Source: Piper betle (Eukaryota; Streptophyta; Magnoliopsida; Piperales; Piperaceae). From it: a stretch of DNA of 64,000 nucleotides. The notes below the pieces were generated by a model. It was not told where the DNA came from and ran no database searches. It saw only the letters and a list, made by a program, of their open reading frames with translations. Below are positions 24,124 through 35,353 of this stretch, one piece after another. A program made the position numbers and the translations under genes. Position 1 is the stretch's first letter, and the number at the start of each line of letters is the position of its first letter. The stretch lies in the NCBI GenBank assembly GCA_033002965.1, contig JAURVB010012865.1, positions 62,001 through 126,000 on the forward strand, read 5' to 3'.

Positions 24124-25441
24124 TACGGGTGGGCATCGGTCGGACAGACATCGGACGAATTATTGTCCGCGTCTGTCCGAAATTTCGTTGGACAAAATTT
24201 GTCCGACCGACTTCGGACATCGAATTGTCCGTCTGGCCCAAGCAATGTCCGCGGACAGACCAAACCCTCTCGCGCTCGCTCGCCACCTCCACAGCCGCTG
24301 CCTCCTCCGCCACCGCCTGCCGCCGTAGGAGGGTTGGCAATGTCAAAGACGGCCGCGGCGACGGTCGCCGGCGGCGGATTCGATGACGCGAACAGAGGGT
24401 ATCGGCGGCGAATCGACGACGAGCGGCGATTCTGGCGTCGTGGAGGCCGGGCGACGGCGGGGGCGCTCGGGGCATCACGCCAGCGTCGCGGCGAGGCCTA
24501 GCGGCGACGATCGGCGGCCGGGCGACGCGGCGGCGGTGGCGGCGGAATCAACGACAAGTAAAGATTCCGGCGTCGTGGAGGCCGGGCGATGGCGAGGGCG
24601 CTCGGGGCGACGGCGGCAACGCCGCGGCGGGCCTGGCGGCGACGATCGGCGGCCGGGCGACGCGACGGCGGCGGCGGCGACCACGCAAGGGGCGGCGCGG
24701 TTTGGACGGGGAAGAGAATGGGTCGGAGGTTTGATTGATGGCAATATCGTAAATAAGACTTGACTCGCTAATGTCTCGAGTCAATAATAATAACTAACTC
24801 GGAATAAATCCTAAAAAATCCATAAAATCAGAAAAATTCCATAAAATAAAATAAACACTACAACATCATAATGACATTCTATAACTAATAACCCACCCAA
24901 ATTCCCGTAACGCGTCCTAATGCGGTAAATGGCTTAAACTAATTCCACGATCAACTATATATAAAATAAAAAAATAATTGGCATACTCTCATATATTCTG
25001 ATAACTCATTCTTTTCTGTTGTATTCATGATGTTATCATCATATACTAGTGCGTATGACCCTCATGGCTCGTACACCCGACCAGCGTCGACTCAGTACAC
25101 ATATTCTAAAACATACTCGACTTGAACCGACAATTGAACCAATCGGTTCATAAGCATAAAACCCTGACTCAGATCACTGGTTTTACATTATGTTTATAAT
25201 GTGATATATCTTTTTGAAGATGGATCATACAAGTTTGTTATTAAATATCGGACACTCGGTCGGTTGTTCGGTCGGACAAAAAATGTCCATGTTTGGTTTG
25301 TTTTAATTCGGTCGAATTCGGTCGGTCAAATTCGGTCGAATTCGGTCGGTCGAATTCGGTCGGTCAAATTTGGTCGGTCAAATTCGGTCGGACATACTTC
25401 GGTGACAGACGGACAAATTCGGACGTCCGCGCCCACCCCTA
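24124..25441 (+). mobile_element. Nested hAT element carrying an LTR fragment
   Basis: The left end is TACGGGTGGGCATCGGTCGG and the right end is GCGCCCACCCCTA. The likely 8-bp duplication is TGCATGCC/TGCATGTT (6 of 8; 24116-24123 and 25442-25449). About 24270-25187 is the terminal ~0.9 kb of the 3-kb LTR family, intact to its final TTTTACA at 25187. It is followed by 'TTATGTTTATAATGTG' and the hAT right end with 'GGTCGGTCAAATTCGG' arrays. The same LTR/hAT junction occurs in the element at 40090-45110. Confidence 0.75.
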
Positions 25442-25887
25442 TGCATGTTTGTCCTCCGCCAGCACCTGCCTTCGGCGTCACGATGGCTCATCGGTGGCTG
25501 GGGCTGGTCGAGATGTCACGGCGACGGTACGGCTGGGCAAGGTGGCGTCGATTGGTGGCGGGATTGTGTCGGTAACGACGTTAGGGTTTGGGGGAAAAGA
25601 TGATCGGTGGCAAACTCGTAAATAAGACTTGACTCGATATTGACCAGTGTCAAGAATAATAACTAACTCAGAATAAAATCTTCAAAAAATCGAAAAAAAT
25701 CAGAAAAAATCCCATAAAATAAAATAAACACCACAACATCCAAATGACATGCGCTATAACTAATAATTCTACCCTATAACGCATCCTAATGTATTATTTG
25801 GCCTAAAATAATTCTATTCGACTCAAAAATAACGGTCGAACCGATCGGTTCGGACTATAAAACCCTAACTTGGGACACGGGTTTTAT

Positions 25888-25990
25888 AGAGGGAATTGAA
25901 AGTTATGGAACTATTTATTTATGGAAGAATATTGAAAGGAAATGTCCTAATTTTAAAATGAAAAAGACAAAAAACATGAGTAATTAACTT
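25888..25990 (+). pseudogene. hAT transposase BED-finger remnant
   Basis: The sequence from 25888 translates to a broken version of the same peptide as the BED remnant at 40695-40800 ('IESYGTIYLWKNIERKCPNF'). The cysteines are missing, because the LTR fragment ends just before it. It is non-functional. Confidence 0.6.
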
Positions 25991-26589
25991 TTTTGTATTT
26001 TTTTCATGTAGGTGAGTTACATTGGAAGAAGAATTAACTATTAAAATATTTTATCTTTGAAGTATATATAATATTGGAGTATACTTTGATATCAATGATT
26101 ATTTTAAAGTTTTTATACATTGATTATTTTTTGTTTGACTTTAAAAATTGAGAACATGCTAATCAAATTGTAAGTGATTTGACGTGATTATTAATATGAA
26201 TGTATAGTTCTAAATTCTTAAATATAAGAGTGACTTTTATCTTTTTTCTATCTATGTCATTTTTTGTTATTTTAGATATTAAATATCAAATTTTATGTAT
26301 AAACTTAATTAATTTTACTGTATATTATATTTTAAAATTTTTATAAACTATAATCTTAGCCTTACAAATGTGGAAGATATTATATTATTAATATAAAATA
26401 TCGGACACTCGGTCGAGTCGTTTGGTCGAACAAAAAAATGTCCGTGTTTGGTTTATCTTAATTCGGTCGGACATGCTTTGGACTTGAGTCGGACGGACAA
26501 ATTCGGACGCCCACGCCCACCCCTAGCCGCAGCCACCCCCCCCCCACACCCCCACTTTAGCCACCCCCTTCCACAATCTCCCCACCCCC

Positions 26590-27085
26590 CCTCCCTGGGC
26601 GATGGCAATTTAGCAATAAAAACTCGACTCGCTCTCGACTCGAGTCCATATTACACTAAATAATTTTTAAAAAAAATTAATTTCATAATAAAAACTTGAC
26701 TCACTCATGACTTTAGTCAAGTTTTTATTCTGAAATAAATTTTAAAAAATTAAAATAATTTTTGTAATAAAAACTTGACTCGCTCCTGACTAGAGTAAAG
26801 TTTTTATTAAGAAATAAATTTAAAAATAAAATATTTCTTAATAAAAGATTTAACTTGCTCCTAGAGTCAATAATACAAAATACATCCAGAAAAATATAAA
26901 AAATACAGTAAAATATAATAAAATAAAATAATTGAGTTTTAATATATTATTTTATTTTATGATATTTTATTCTATTTTTTCATATTTTTTAAGATGTATT
27001 TCATAATATTGCGAGTCGAGAGCAGAATCAACTTTTATTTCAAAACTACCCCTACCCATTTCCTTCTCTCTTATTTTGCCACGCC
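26590..27085. repeat. AT-rich fold-back sequence with TTGACTCG-type motifs
   Basis: 'AATAAAAACTTGACTCG...GACTCGAGTC' motifs recur at about 26620, 26690, 26765 and 26850. A palindromic core, 'AAAATAAAATAATTGAG' / 'ATTATTTTATTTTATG', lies near 26920-26965. The same core and the flanking 'TTTTGCCACGCC' reappear in the long inverted repeat at 46640-47850, so both belong to one family. Confidence 0.65.
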
Positions 27086-27214
27086 GATGACTCTATTTTC
27101 CCCTGTTTTATTTCATTTTTTTAATATATATTTCGTAATAGAGCAAGTTAAGTTTTATTACGAAACTAATGAGCAAGTTAAGTTTTTATTACGAAACTAC
27201 TCCTGCACCAGGGG

Positions 27215-27520
27215 TGCGGAAGCTGCAGGGCGGCGACTGCGGGCAGAGGCGAGGGGGATGCCAGTGGGGATGGGCTGGTGGCGGCTACGGGCGTGTAGCG
27301 GCCAAGCCCAAAGTGCAGCATAATGGGCTTCGTCATTTCTTTAAAATGGGGGGGTGGGAAGCTAAAGGGCGGCGACTGCAGGCGAGGAGGCCTTCCGGCG
27401 ACTACGGGCAGAGGCGAGGGGGGATGCCAGTGGGGGATGGGGCTGTGGCGGCTACGGGCGTGTAACGACCAAGCCCAAAGTGCAACATAATGGGGCTAAG
27501 TCATTTCTTTAAAATGGGTA
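27215..27520. repeat. Tandem duplication of GC-rich sequence plus TRIM LTR start
   Basis: A block of about 130-165 bp occurs at about 27222-27347 and again at about 27352-27517. It runs from 'GGGCGGCGACTG' through 'GGGCGTGTA' to 'CAAGCCCAAAGTGC'. The second copy runs into the TRIM's left LTR, and the first holds only the first ~55 bp of that LTR. A related GC-rich block follows the TRIM at 28003-28200. Confidence 0.7.
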
Positions 27521-27998
27521 CCCCGAAAGTTAAAGATCTATAGTCCATTCCCACTTATAAACAGGATTTTCTCCTAGTAGGTATTAGATGTGGGACTAAG
27601 TTGAGGGATCTCACAATCCACCCACCTTAGGAAATTTCGTCCCCGAAATGCCTATTCTTGGCCCATTGCTAGCCCCAACCCACGTCCTTTCTGGCCCGTG
27701 ACCGGCAGCCTAGACAACGTTTCTAGTCTTGGCCCGTTGCTAACCCCAGCCCACGACCTTTTTTGGCCCGTGACCGGCAGCCTAGCTAACGTCCCTAGTC
27801 CATCCCACCATCTAACACGGAACCAGGTCGGCTCTGATACCATTTGTAACGACCCAGCCCAAAGTGCAACGTAATGGGCTAAGTCATCTCTTTAAAATGG
27901 GTACCCCGGAAGTTAAAGATCTATAGTTCATTCCCACTTATAAACAGGATTTTCTCCCAGTAGATATTAGATGTGGGACTGAGTTGAGGGATCTCACA
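27461..27998 (-). mobile_element. TRIM, 538 bp, both LTRs and priming sites visible
   Basis: LTRs lie at 27461-27615 and 27845-27998 (TGTAACGACC...ATCTCACA as read), about 94% identical by my count. Read on the minus strand, the LTR is followed by 'ATGGTATCAGAGCC' (a tRNA-Met-type primer-binding site, complement of 27831-27844). Before the other LTR comes 'GGGGACGAAATTTCC' and a purine tract, 'AAGGTGGGTGGAT'. The internal region is only ~230 bp, consists mostly of a ~72-bp tandem duplication, and codes for nothing. The flanks are GGGCG/GAGCG, a 4-of-5 target duplication. It needs enzymes from another element. Confidence 0.88.
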
Positions 27999-28199
27999 GA
28001 GCGGAGAGGAAAGCCGAAGGGCGGCGACTATGGGCAGAGGAGAGGGGATGCCAGGTGGGGAGCGACAAGAGGCCATCGGGCGGCGAGCTAGCGGGCAGAG
28101 GTGAGGGGGGATGCCAGGTGGGAGGCGCCGGCAGAGGCCAAGGAGGGCGGTGGTTGCGAGCAGAGGCGAGGGAGGGGGGATGGGGAGAAATAAAAGGGC

Positions 28200-28310
28200 G
28201 GGGGAGGGAAAAAGCCGTTGGATTGAAATCGAATGGCCTATATGGGAGATGCGTTGCATAGGCTGCCAAACAAGGCAGTGCACTCCAACACTCCCCTATG
28301 TACATCTATG
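28200..28310 (-). mobile_element. Fragment of the Mutator-like MITE family
   Basis: Read on the minus strand: 'GTGCACTGCCTTGTTTGGCAGC', then 'GCCATTCGATTTCAATCCAACGGC'. This is the same terminal motif plus short hairpin as at 18840-18920 and 23470-23530. Confidence 0.5.
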
Positions 28311-28319
28311 ATAGTTGAA

Positions 28320-29290
28320 ATTGAATTTGCCATTGAATGATGGCATAACACTTTATCTACGATTCGAGGGTAACTTGAAAAGAATCCTCACAAGTGAATA
28401 GTGTTTTTGTTTGAATATTTCCTTGGACTCGGACTTCTTTGATTGAAGTCAAACAGTTGTTTGCTAGCCCAAAATATAATAACTAGTCATTTTTTAGCAA
28501 AAAATTAAATTTGCACCGGTCGCAGGTCTTTGGTTATTTTCATTTTTTAGTTATTTCTATTTATTAGAATTGCTTTTATTACGGTAATTGCTGGTTTTTA
28601 AAAATTTTTATTGTGCTTCAATGTTTTCTGCATTGTAACTTATTCGGACGTGTAATAACTTTATGGGCTCATTAATATTAACTTAATTTAAGATTTTTAT
28701 TATTATAATTTATTATTGCGATATCTTTAGAGTATCATTCCACTCATTAGGAAGTTCAAAAACAATTAGAAAATGCCATCTATATATTTATAATAATCAT
28801 ATTACTCAAATTGAGGTTTGTTACTTTAGACATAATATTTCCGTAATTAATTTAGTATTTTCAAATAATTAATGGTTTTATTCATTTTTTGTTATCTATT
28901 GTTGGAAAAAGTTAAGAGTATAATTCTCTCTGAATGAAAAATCATAGAAACTTTATAAAGTCCATTTAATTATTTAAATTTTAGTCAAATTAATTTATTT
29001 ACATTAAATACTTTTATACAATTAATCATATACAGATATTTTTTACTAAAATTTAGATAGATATATCATTATTTTGATTTAGAACAGGAATCGGCAACAT
29101 TTTTTAATTAGGGCCTTTAAATAGCCGTTACTATAATAACGTTGCAATATTAGCCTCTTTAATTTGATTAATGTTTGGGAGTGGGGAATGACATATGATT
29201 ATCGGCGAAATTAGGCATGGGAGGAGAAATCACTGCCATCGGTTACTTGGTAACCTATAGCGTAACATCGTAAAGGGCATTTACTCCCTT
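28320..29290. other. AT-rich stretch upstream of the HD-ZIP gene
   Basis: No gene or clear transposon. The part nearest 29290 is presumably promoter. Confidence 0.45.
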
Positions 29291-29303
29291 TCGCCAAACC
29301 TTT

Positions 29304-29311
29304 TATATATC
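29304..29311 (+). promoter_or_regulatory. Candidate TATA box of the HD-ZIP gene
   Basis: 'TTTTATATATC' at 29301-29311 is followed by a pyrimidine-rich leader (about 29335-29480). A possible donor, GTAAGT at 29534, suggests a leader intron before the coding start at 29800. Confidence 0.4.
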
Positions 29312-29799
29312 TACTTACATGTACCCCCTTCACGCCAACTCTTCTCTATTCTATTACAAAAATCTTCCTTTCTTCTTCTTTAAATCCCATCTCTTCCCCT
29401 CTCCCATCCACGCCAAAAGTCTTCTCTTCTCGTCTTTGGCAAACACACTGCACAGTGTTTATTCATCGTCACTCATTCCCCTGCCGAGTCTCTACGTCGA
29501 TAGATGTTGGTCTGTTTTGGACTTAGCTGCTAGTAAGTCCTATGTGTTGATTTCTCTTGTGTGCCTCTCCATTCTTTGATTTCTTCTTGGTGGGTCTTTT
29601 GTTGTCGTTGATTTGTTTGTTGGTTGTCATCTTCACTTTAGCTTCAATATTATATCACATTCTATGTGTCTTTCTACATGTTTTTTTTCATGACCACAAA
29701 CCATGTATGATGTTTATTTATCTTTTTATATGCTCCTCTCTTTGTGCCTTTTATTTATCTGCTAAATGATTGTTTTATCTCTATGATATAACTTCACCA

Positions 29800-31804
29800 A
29801 TGCATAGAAGACAAAAGGGAGGGAAATTTGCATCCCATGGAACAAGCAAACATGGGCTCCTACAACCCTTTCAGCTCCCCCCTACTCTCAACCCTCCAAA
29901 CCACAGCTTCATGAACGTCAATATCCCTTTCCTCCACCACCACTGTAAGTTATCATCTCCTTCTTACATCCTCACCTTTCTCTTCATCACCATGTTTAAT
30001 ATATAATGATATTGTTGCCGTTTGTATATGTATGCATGGTTTGAAGATTATCAAGAGGAAGGGATGAACGTTGGGAAAATAGAGCAAGAAATGGACGGCG
30101 GGTCTGGAGGTGGTGGAGGCCACGCAGACGCCATGTTGGCCTTCTCTAAGTCGCTGCAACAATCAGCTAAGAAGAAAGGGTACCACCGCCACACCGAAAG
30201 GCAGATTCAAGTGATGGAATCGTAAGCTACTCTCCTCCAACTCTTCCTAAAAGCTATTATCTACATGGTGTTCTGCCTTGATCTGATGATGGTAACAATG
30301 GTATTTATGGTGTAGGATATTCAAGGAGTGCCCAAACCCGGATGGCAAGCTGAGAAAAAGGTTGAGCCAAGAGCTCGGCCTCACCCCTCTCCAAGTCAAA
30401 TTCTGGTTCCAAAACCACCGAACACTAACCAGGGTATATATCAGTTTAGTCTCTTTGATCTTTCATAAGAGAGGAAGAAAAGGATGACAAAATATTAAAA
30501 ATTACAAGTTAATTTATCCAAATCGTTGGCTAAAGGTCATACATTTCCTAAAAGTTACAACCTTTGATGAATGGTCATCACTTAAAAGTGTTAGTATTCA
30601 TTCCCGTAACCCATGGAGAGTAGAGTATGGAGGTATCGGTTATACCGGAATGAATGGTAGCACGTTCTCGCTTATGACCGTTCATCTTGAAACCTTTAGG
30701 AAAAATATAAGCTTTAGCCAATGATCAGGATAAATTGATTTATAATTTCTAATTAACAGAAAATATATTGTATATGCCGAGTTAATGCATATGGATCCAA
30801 TGAAAACTTTGTTCATCGTTTTGATGATTTTTGTGGTTTTGTTTGTTGCACATTGGTTGCCCAAGGCACGACAAGATCGAGCTGATAAGGCGGTTTTAAG
30901 GTCTGAGAACGAGAAGTTGAATGAGGAGAACCTTAGATTGCAGTCGACCATTCGCAACCTCGTCTGCCTCAACAGCTGTGGCTGGACAATGCATGGGGAG
31001 ATGTCTCTTGGCGAGCAGCACCTTAGCCAAGAAAACGCCCGTCTCAAGGAAGAAGTATACGTACCATATACAACTCATTATAAGCTCAATTCAGATTAAT
31101 ACATGTGTAGATTTTGCATGAAGCTACCCTTTTTAACTTGTAATCACATTTCTTAACATGCAAATAGATAAGTAGCAACCTAGAAAATGACCTTTAATCA
31201 TTCATAAGTTTTTAGTTTTATGCATTAATAATCTGCAAATGCCTTAATCGTTCATATAGTTTGTTTGCTCCCCTTGAAACATACATATATGTAGAAGCAT
31301 GCATGTTAAAGTTTTTCCCTTGATAATTCACAAAAGTTAATGTCAAATGGTCCATTTTGTCTTTTGGGACAAGTAATTAAATTTTCTAAAACCCCAATTA
31401 TATATGTTATGAAGTATGAACTAAACAATGTTTACATTATCTTAGAATTTTGTGAATTGTGAATGGACCGTTGACATGCACAATATTAATGCATGCAGCT
31501 AGGACGTCGCTTGTCATGCACCCCCACAAGGCCATACACCAACAGATCACCTCCCCAAACAATGAGCACAGCGGCACCTCCTTTCCTCCCGTCTCTCGAC
31601 CTCGACATGGGCATGTTCCCGGCCAGCAACCTGCCGGAGCAGCTACCAATCGACTTCACGACGGTGCCAACTTCGCGCCTTCCCAGCCATGGGGAGGAGG
31701 CGAGGAGGGGGTGGGGAGGGGGCTGCGACGGTAGGCAGCAATGGACGCTTGTCATGCACCCCCACAAGGCCATACACCAACAGATCACCTCCCCAACACA
31801 ATGA
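29800..31804 (+). CDS. HD-ZIP class IV homeodomain protein, truncated (no START domain)
   Basis: A plant transcription factor family that controls epidermal cell fate; it acts in the nucleus. Proposed exons are 29800-29944, 30047-30221, 30316-30433, 30866-31054 and 31499-31804, all GT...AG and phase-consistent, giving about 310 residues. The homeodomain is at residues ~90-146 (start '[14 protein letters not shown]', recognition helix 'VKFWFQNHR'). The zipper-loop-zipper is at ~147-209 ('[16 protein letters not shown]', then '[10 protein letters not shown]...ENARLKEE'). The family's CxxC loop motif (CPxCGG) is changed to CLNSC. Exon 5 begins 'LGRRLS', like the 'xLGRPxS' after the zipper, but is the first of four ~240-bp tandem copies and runs into a stop. 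No START or SAD domain is found; the usual length is ~700 residues. It could be a pseudogene or a short DNA-binding/dimerising form. The first exon and start are the least certain. Confidence 0.8.
30509..30738. mobile_element. Fold-back MITE in an HD-ZIP intron (~230 bp)
   Basis: The left arm starts TTAATTTATCC (30509) and the right arm ends GGATAAATTGA (30738). The arms pair over roughly 95 bp each, with shared blocks 'TTGGCTAAAG', 'TTTCCTAAA', 'GGTCAT' and 'ATTCATTCC'. It lies in the 432-bp intron between the homeodomain and zipper exons, and the transcript could fold into a long hairpin. Confidence 0.75.
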
Positions 31805-32464
31805 GCACAGCGGCACCCTCCTTTCCTCCCGTCACTCGACCTCGACATGGGCATGTTCCCGGCCAGCAACCTGCCGGAGCAGCTACCAATCGACTTCACG
31901 ATGGTGCCAACTCTGCGCCTTCCCAGCCATGGGGAGGAGGCGAGGAGGGGGGTGGGGAGGGGGCTGCGACGGTAGGCAGCAATGGACGCTTGTCATGCAC
32001 CCCACAAGGCCACACACCAACAGATCACCTCCCCAAACAATGAGCACAGCGGCACCTCCTTTCCTCCCGTCACTCGACCTCGACATGGGCATGTTCCCGG
32101 CCAGCAACCTGCCGGAGCAGCTACCAATCGACTTCACGACGGTGCCAACTTCTGCGCCTTCCCAGCCATGGGGAGGAGGCGAGGAGGGGGTGGGGACGGG
32201 GCTGCGACGGTAGGCAGCAATGGACGCTTGTCATGCACCCCCACAAGGCCATACACCAACAGATCACCTCCCCAAACAATGAGCACAGCGGCACCTCCTG
32301 TCCTCCCGTCTCTCGACCTCGACATGGGCATGTTCCCGGCCAGCAACCTGCCGGAGCAGCTACCAATCGACTTCACGACGGTGCCAACTTCTGCGCCTTC
32401 CCAGCCATGGGGAGGAGGCGAGGAGGGGGTGGGGACGGGGGCTGCGACGGTAGGCAGCAATGGA
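31508..32464 (+). repeat. Four tandem copies of a ~240-bp HD-ZIP exon unit
   Basis: The units are about 31508-31745 (238 bp), 31746-31986 (241), 31987-32224 (238) and 32225-32464 (240). Each starts CGCTTGTCATGCACC and includes 'CTCGACCTCGACATGGGCATG'. They are nearly identical by eye. The first unit reads in frame from the zipper exon ('[16 protein letters not shown]', '[19 protein letters not shown]'). Because 238 and 241 are not multiples of three, the frame shifts between units. Long frames on both strands here all come from this repeat. Confidence 0.92.
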
Positions 32465-34050
32465 CGGGCCGGAGATGATGGTGGGTGGCCCCCAGAAGGG
32501 GAGCTCGATTTTTGGTGATTCTCCGACCGAGCTCGCCGACGACGTCACCGGACAAGAGGGGGGACGGCGGCGGAGGTGGAGGTGGGAGAAGATTGAGTAG
32601 AAAATTGCTAAGAACGCCACCTTTAAATAGAGCAGTTAACAAACGATTGGCCCTAGGAGGATCCTCCTCAAACTAATTCGGTTCAGTTTTTTATCGAGTT
32701 TGAACATAATTAGTTTTGTCAAGTTCAAACTTTAGTTTGTATGTATATATTTACAATCTAATGCATACAAGTTAATTAATGATTTTTACGATATCTTGAA
32801 ATGCTACAAGAATGCACATATAATAACATAATTATGCTGTAACATATTTTTTCTTATTTTAATTATATTTCAGGAAGAAAATCTAATATAAATGTCTAAA
32901 ATCTTCAATTTTTATTCGGATATTAAAATTTGAGCTAAATAAATACAATTTGAAGCTCTACATTGAATTTTAATAGCCCCTAATTGATTATAAATTAATA
33001 TATAAATAACAAAATCTTAAAATCGTCATTTAAATAAAGTAGCGAAAACGTATAATTGTCAAATTTTGAACTCTAAAACCTGAAATGGGAAAAGGGTGGA
33101 ATCATGAGTGAAGACGCTAAAGACCAAAAATAGGAGGATACGTTCATTATTATTACTAAATTGCCCTTAGGTTTACTTTAGATTATGAGAAAAATGAGAA
33201 AGTACACTCTTTTAAATATTTTATTTATTTATTTTGCAAGAAAGAATAGGAAAGAGAAATATTATCCTGATGAAAAAATTCAGCACATCCATTTTTCCAT
33301 AAAAATGAAATGAGAAAGTAAAAATGATGTTGTACATATTTTCTTTTCTTTCTAATCAGATACAATAAGAAAATGATTGAAAATTTACATCTTTTTAAAA
33401 AAATTTCTGCTTTTTTTTCTCTCTCTCTCACTTTCTTTCATTTTCTCACTAGTCCCTCAGAGATAAATACAAAATTTTAGAGATTCTTCTTACTTGTCAC
33501 CCAAAGCAAATAATTATCAAGAGAAAAATAAAAAATTTGCACTAAGTTGCCTCATGATTTATGCATATAAATCTGAGATCATATCAACCTCCCCGCTTAA
33601 CTCCTTCCTCTAAATCAAGATTTGCTTGATCGATTGGGTCTTGATGACGTAGCTAGCTGGGATTCTAATAGGTAAACATGGCTCAACCAAGGGTAGTAGT
33701 TGAAAGCATGAGCCATAATTTTAAAATTCTTTTTAACTCAAAACACTCTTTCACTCTAATATCCATGCATGGTTTTTCTGAGTCCAATTCCACGGGTGAC
33801 TACTCGTTGATAGATTTTATAACTCACTCTTTAGGTCTCTTTACGTTTTTAAGTCAAGTAAAACAAAGTTTAGAAGATATATATATTTTTTAGTTTAGTT
33901 AAGTCAATATTTTAAAGAAAATAAATCATATATTTATCGATTTCAAGTGTTAAAGTAGACAACATTTATTAATTTGATATATCTTTTTGCTTGTTGAATT
34001 TAAAAATTAATCTAAATGCCCAAGTTTTTAAACTATGGTTCGAGTAGGGG
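32465..34050. other. AT-rich stretch after the HD-ZIP gene; no START exons
   Basis: After the last repeat unit there are ~180 bp of GC-rich sequence (to about 32650), then AT-rich DNA. I searched by reading for START-domain exons on the plus strand and saw none. A 71-codon frame at 33678-33893, beginning 'MAQPRVVVESM' behind a TATA-like 'GCATATAAATC' (33560), is not recognisable and is not called. Confidence 0.5.
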
Positions 34051-34054
34051 ACAA

Positions 34055-34182
34055 CGATGGTTCAGTCATCACACGCAGAGGTTTGGTCCAGAAGATTTTG
34101 GGACTCAATTTGTAAGGCGATGGTTCAGTCATCACACGCAGAGGTTTGGTCCAGAAGATTTTGGGACTCAATTGAGTAAGGC
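34055..34182. repeat. 63-bp tandem duplication
   Basis: The unit 'CGATGGTTCAGTCATCACAC...GGGACTCAATT' occurs at 34055-34117 and 34118-34180. A few bases of a third copy follow. Confidence 0.85.
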
Positions 34183-34282
34183 GATGGTTGCAGTATATAA
34201 TTTGGGCAAACTAAAAAAAATCAACTATTACATGTGTATGGTAGGGCATTCACCAGCCGACACCCAGGCGTGTGTATAATGA

Positions 34283-35353
34283 AAAAATATGTTGAAAAGT
34301 ATGTGTCAGCAAGAAATGGCACAAAATGCCTCGCCTTGGGGCGTGTGACTGGTGAAAGTTGACATAAATCTTGAAAGTCTTAACGTGGGAGAGAGTTTAT
34401 AAAGATTGTCAACTAAATAAATTAGATTTCCGCAATGTTTAGAACTTCATATAAAATCATGATGGACAATTTGTAACAGCGGAAGTCTTTGCAGTTTAAA
34501 GCAGCACGAGTAGCTCCTAATCAAGTCTAAATCAATTAAAGACTCAAGGTTGACAAACTTAACTACTCACAAAAGAGTTCTAATTAATTTAAAATTTGCT
34601 TATTTAATATTTTAGTTATCAAGTTAAATACACGATAATTGAATGGAATTAGAACAAGTTAAGCGTTGAGTTTCTTAGAACTTGGATAAATCTTTCTGGG
34701 TTGTCCCAAGATTGTATGATTGCATAAGTATCATGTCCTAGAGAGTCTTATAAATAATTAGCATAAAAATTATCGCGTAAAAGATCTTAAGAAAGTAAAG
34801 TTCGTAGATATCATTCATTTAGCGTATCAGAGCTAACGTGTTCTGTCAATACTATAAAAAATCCATACAAATCAGTACCTTAGATTGAGTATATAGAATC
34901 AGATACATATAAGCATCTCATGAATTATTTGGGTATACACGAGGCAATGTTCCTTTGAGTTGGCCATTTGATTTATAGCTTAGATGTAAATCGTTGATCT
35001 CATTAGGATTTTAAAGTGGTTGTGTAGTTTCTAAATGCTTGTCAATTAACAAACACCTCGTGTACCTTATTTCACTTTAAAATATTGGACTGGCGTCCGT
35101 TCGAACTTTGGCCTATTCAGAACCCTCTAGGCTCTCACTTTACATCTATTTGACCTTGTCTTGAACACTTTGGAGATCCGTTCGGAGGACGAAGATACGA
35201 AAACCCATTTAGGAATTCGTTAGGCTTGTTTGATTGAGTTTAGAGGTGGTTTGACCATTTAGGCAGCAAATTTGACTACTTTAGAATGTGCATTGATCGA
35301 GATTAGCTGAAGTGGACTTTTATGAGTTATCTTTTTTAAAGATCAATTATCAC
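34283..35353. other. Unassigned AT-rich stretch
   Basis: No gene, RNA or transposon end was recognised. Confidence 0.4.

Larger units (their letters stand above)
23622..26525 (+). mobile_element. Outer hAT element (8-bp target duplication), host of a nested hAT
   Basis: It starts TAGGGCATCGGTCGG (23622) and ends CGCCCACCCCTA (26525). A perfect 8-bp duplication, GCCGCAGC, flanks it (23614-23621 and 26526-26533). The ends carry many copies of TCGGTCGGAC and related sub-terminal motifs. The body contains a GC-rich region, a nested hAT element (24124-25441), an LTR-terminal fragment (about 25450-25886) and, directly after it, a BED-finger remnant (25888-25960) like that of the element at 40090. 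An 8-bp duplication and TAGGG-type ends are typical of hAT transposons. Confidence 0.8.

Noticed and set aside
23708..24763. Long GC-rich frames (up to 221 codons)
   Set aside because: They span hAT ends and LTR pieces and shift with every indel; no protein family is recognised.
31486..32642. Several 80-178-codon frames on both strands
   Set aside because: All come from the fourfold 240-bp repeat read in different frames; only the first unit connects to the zipper exon.
33678..33893. Frame starting MAQPRVVVESM with a TATA-like site upstream
   Set aside because: Quickly becomes low-information sequence; no domain or splice partner seen.
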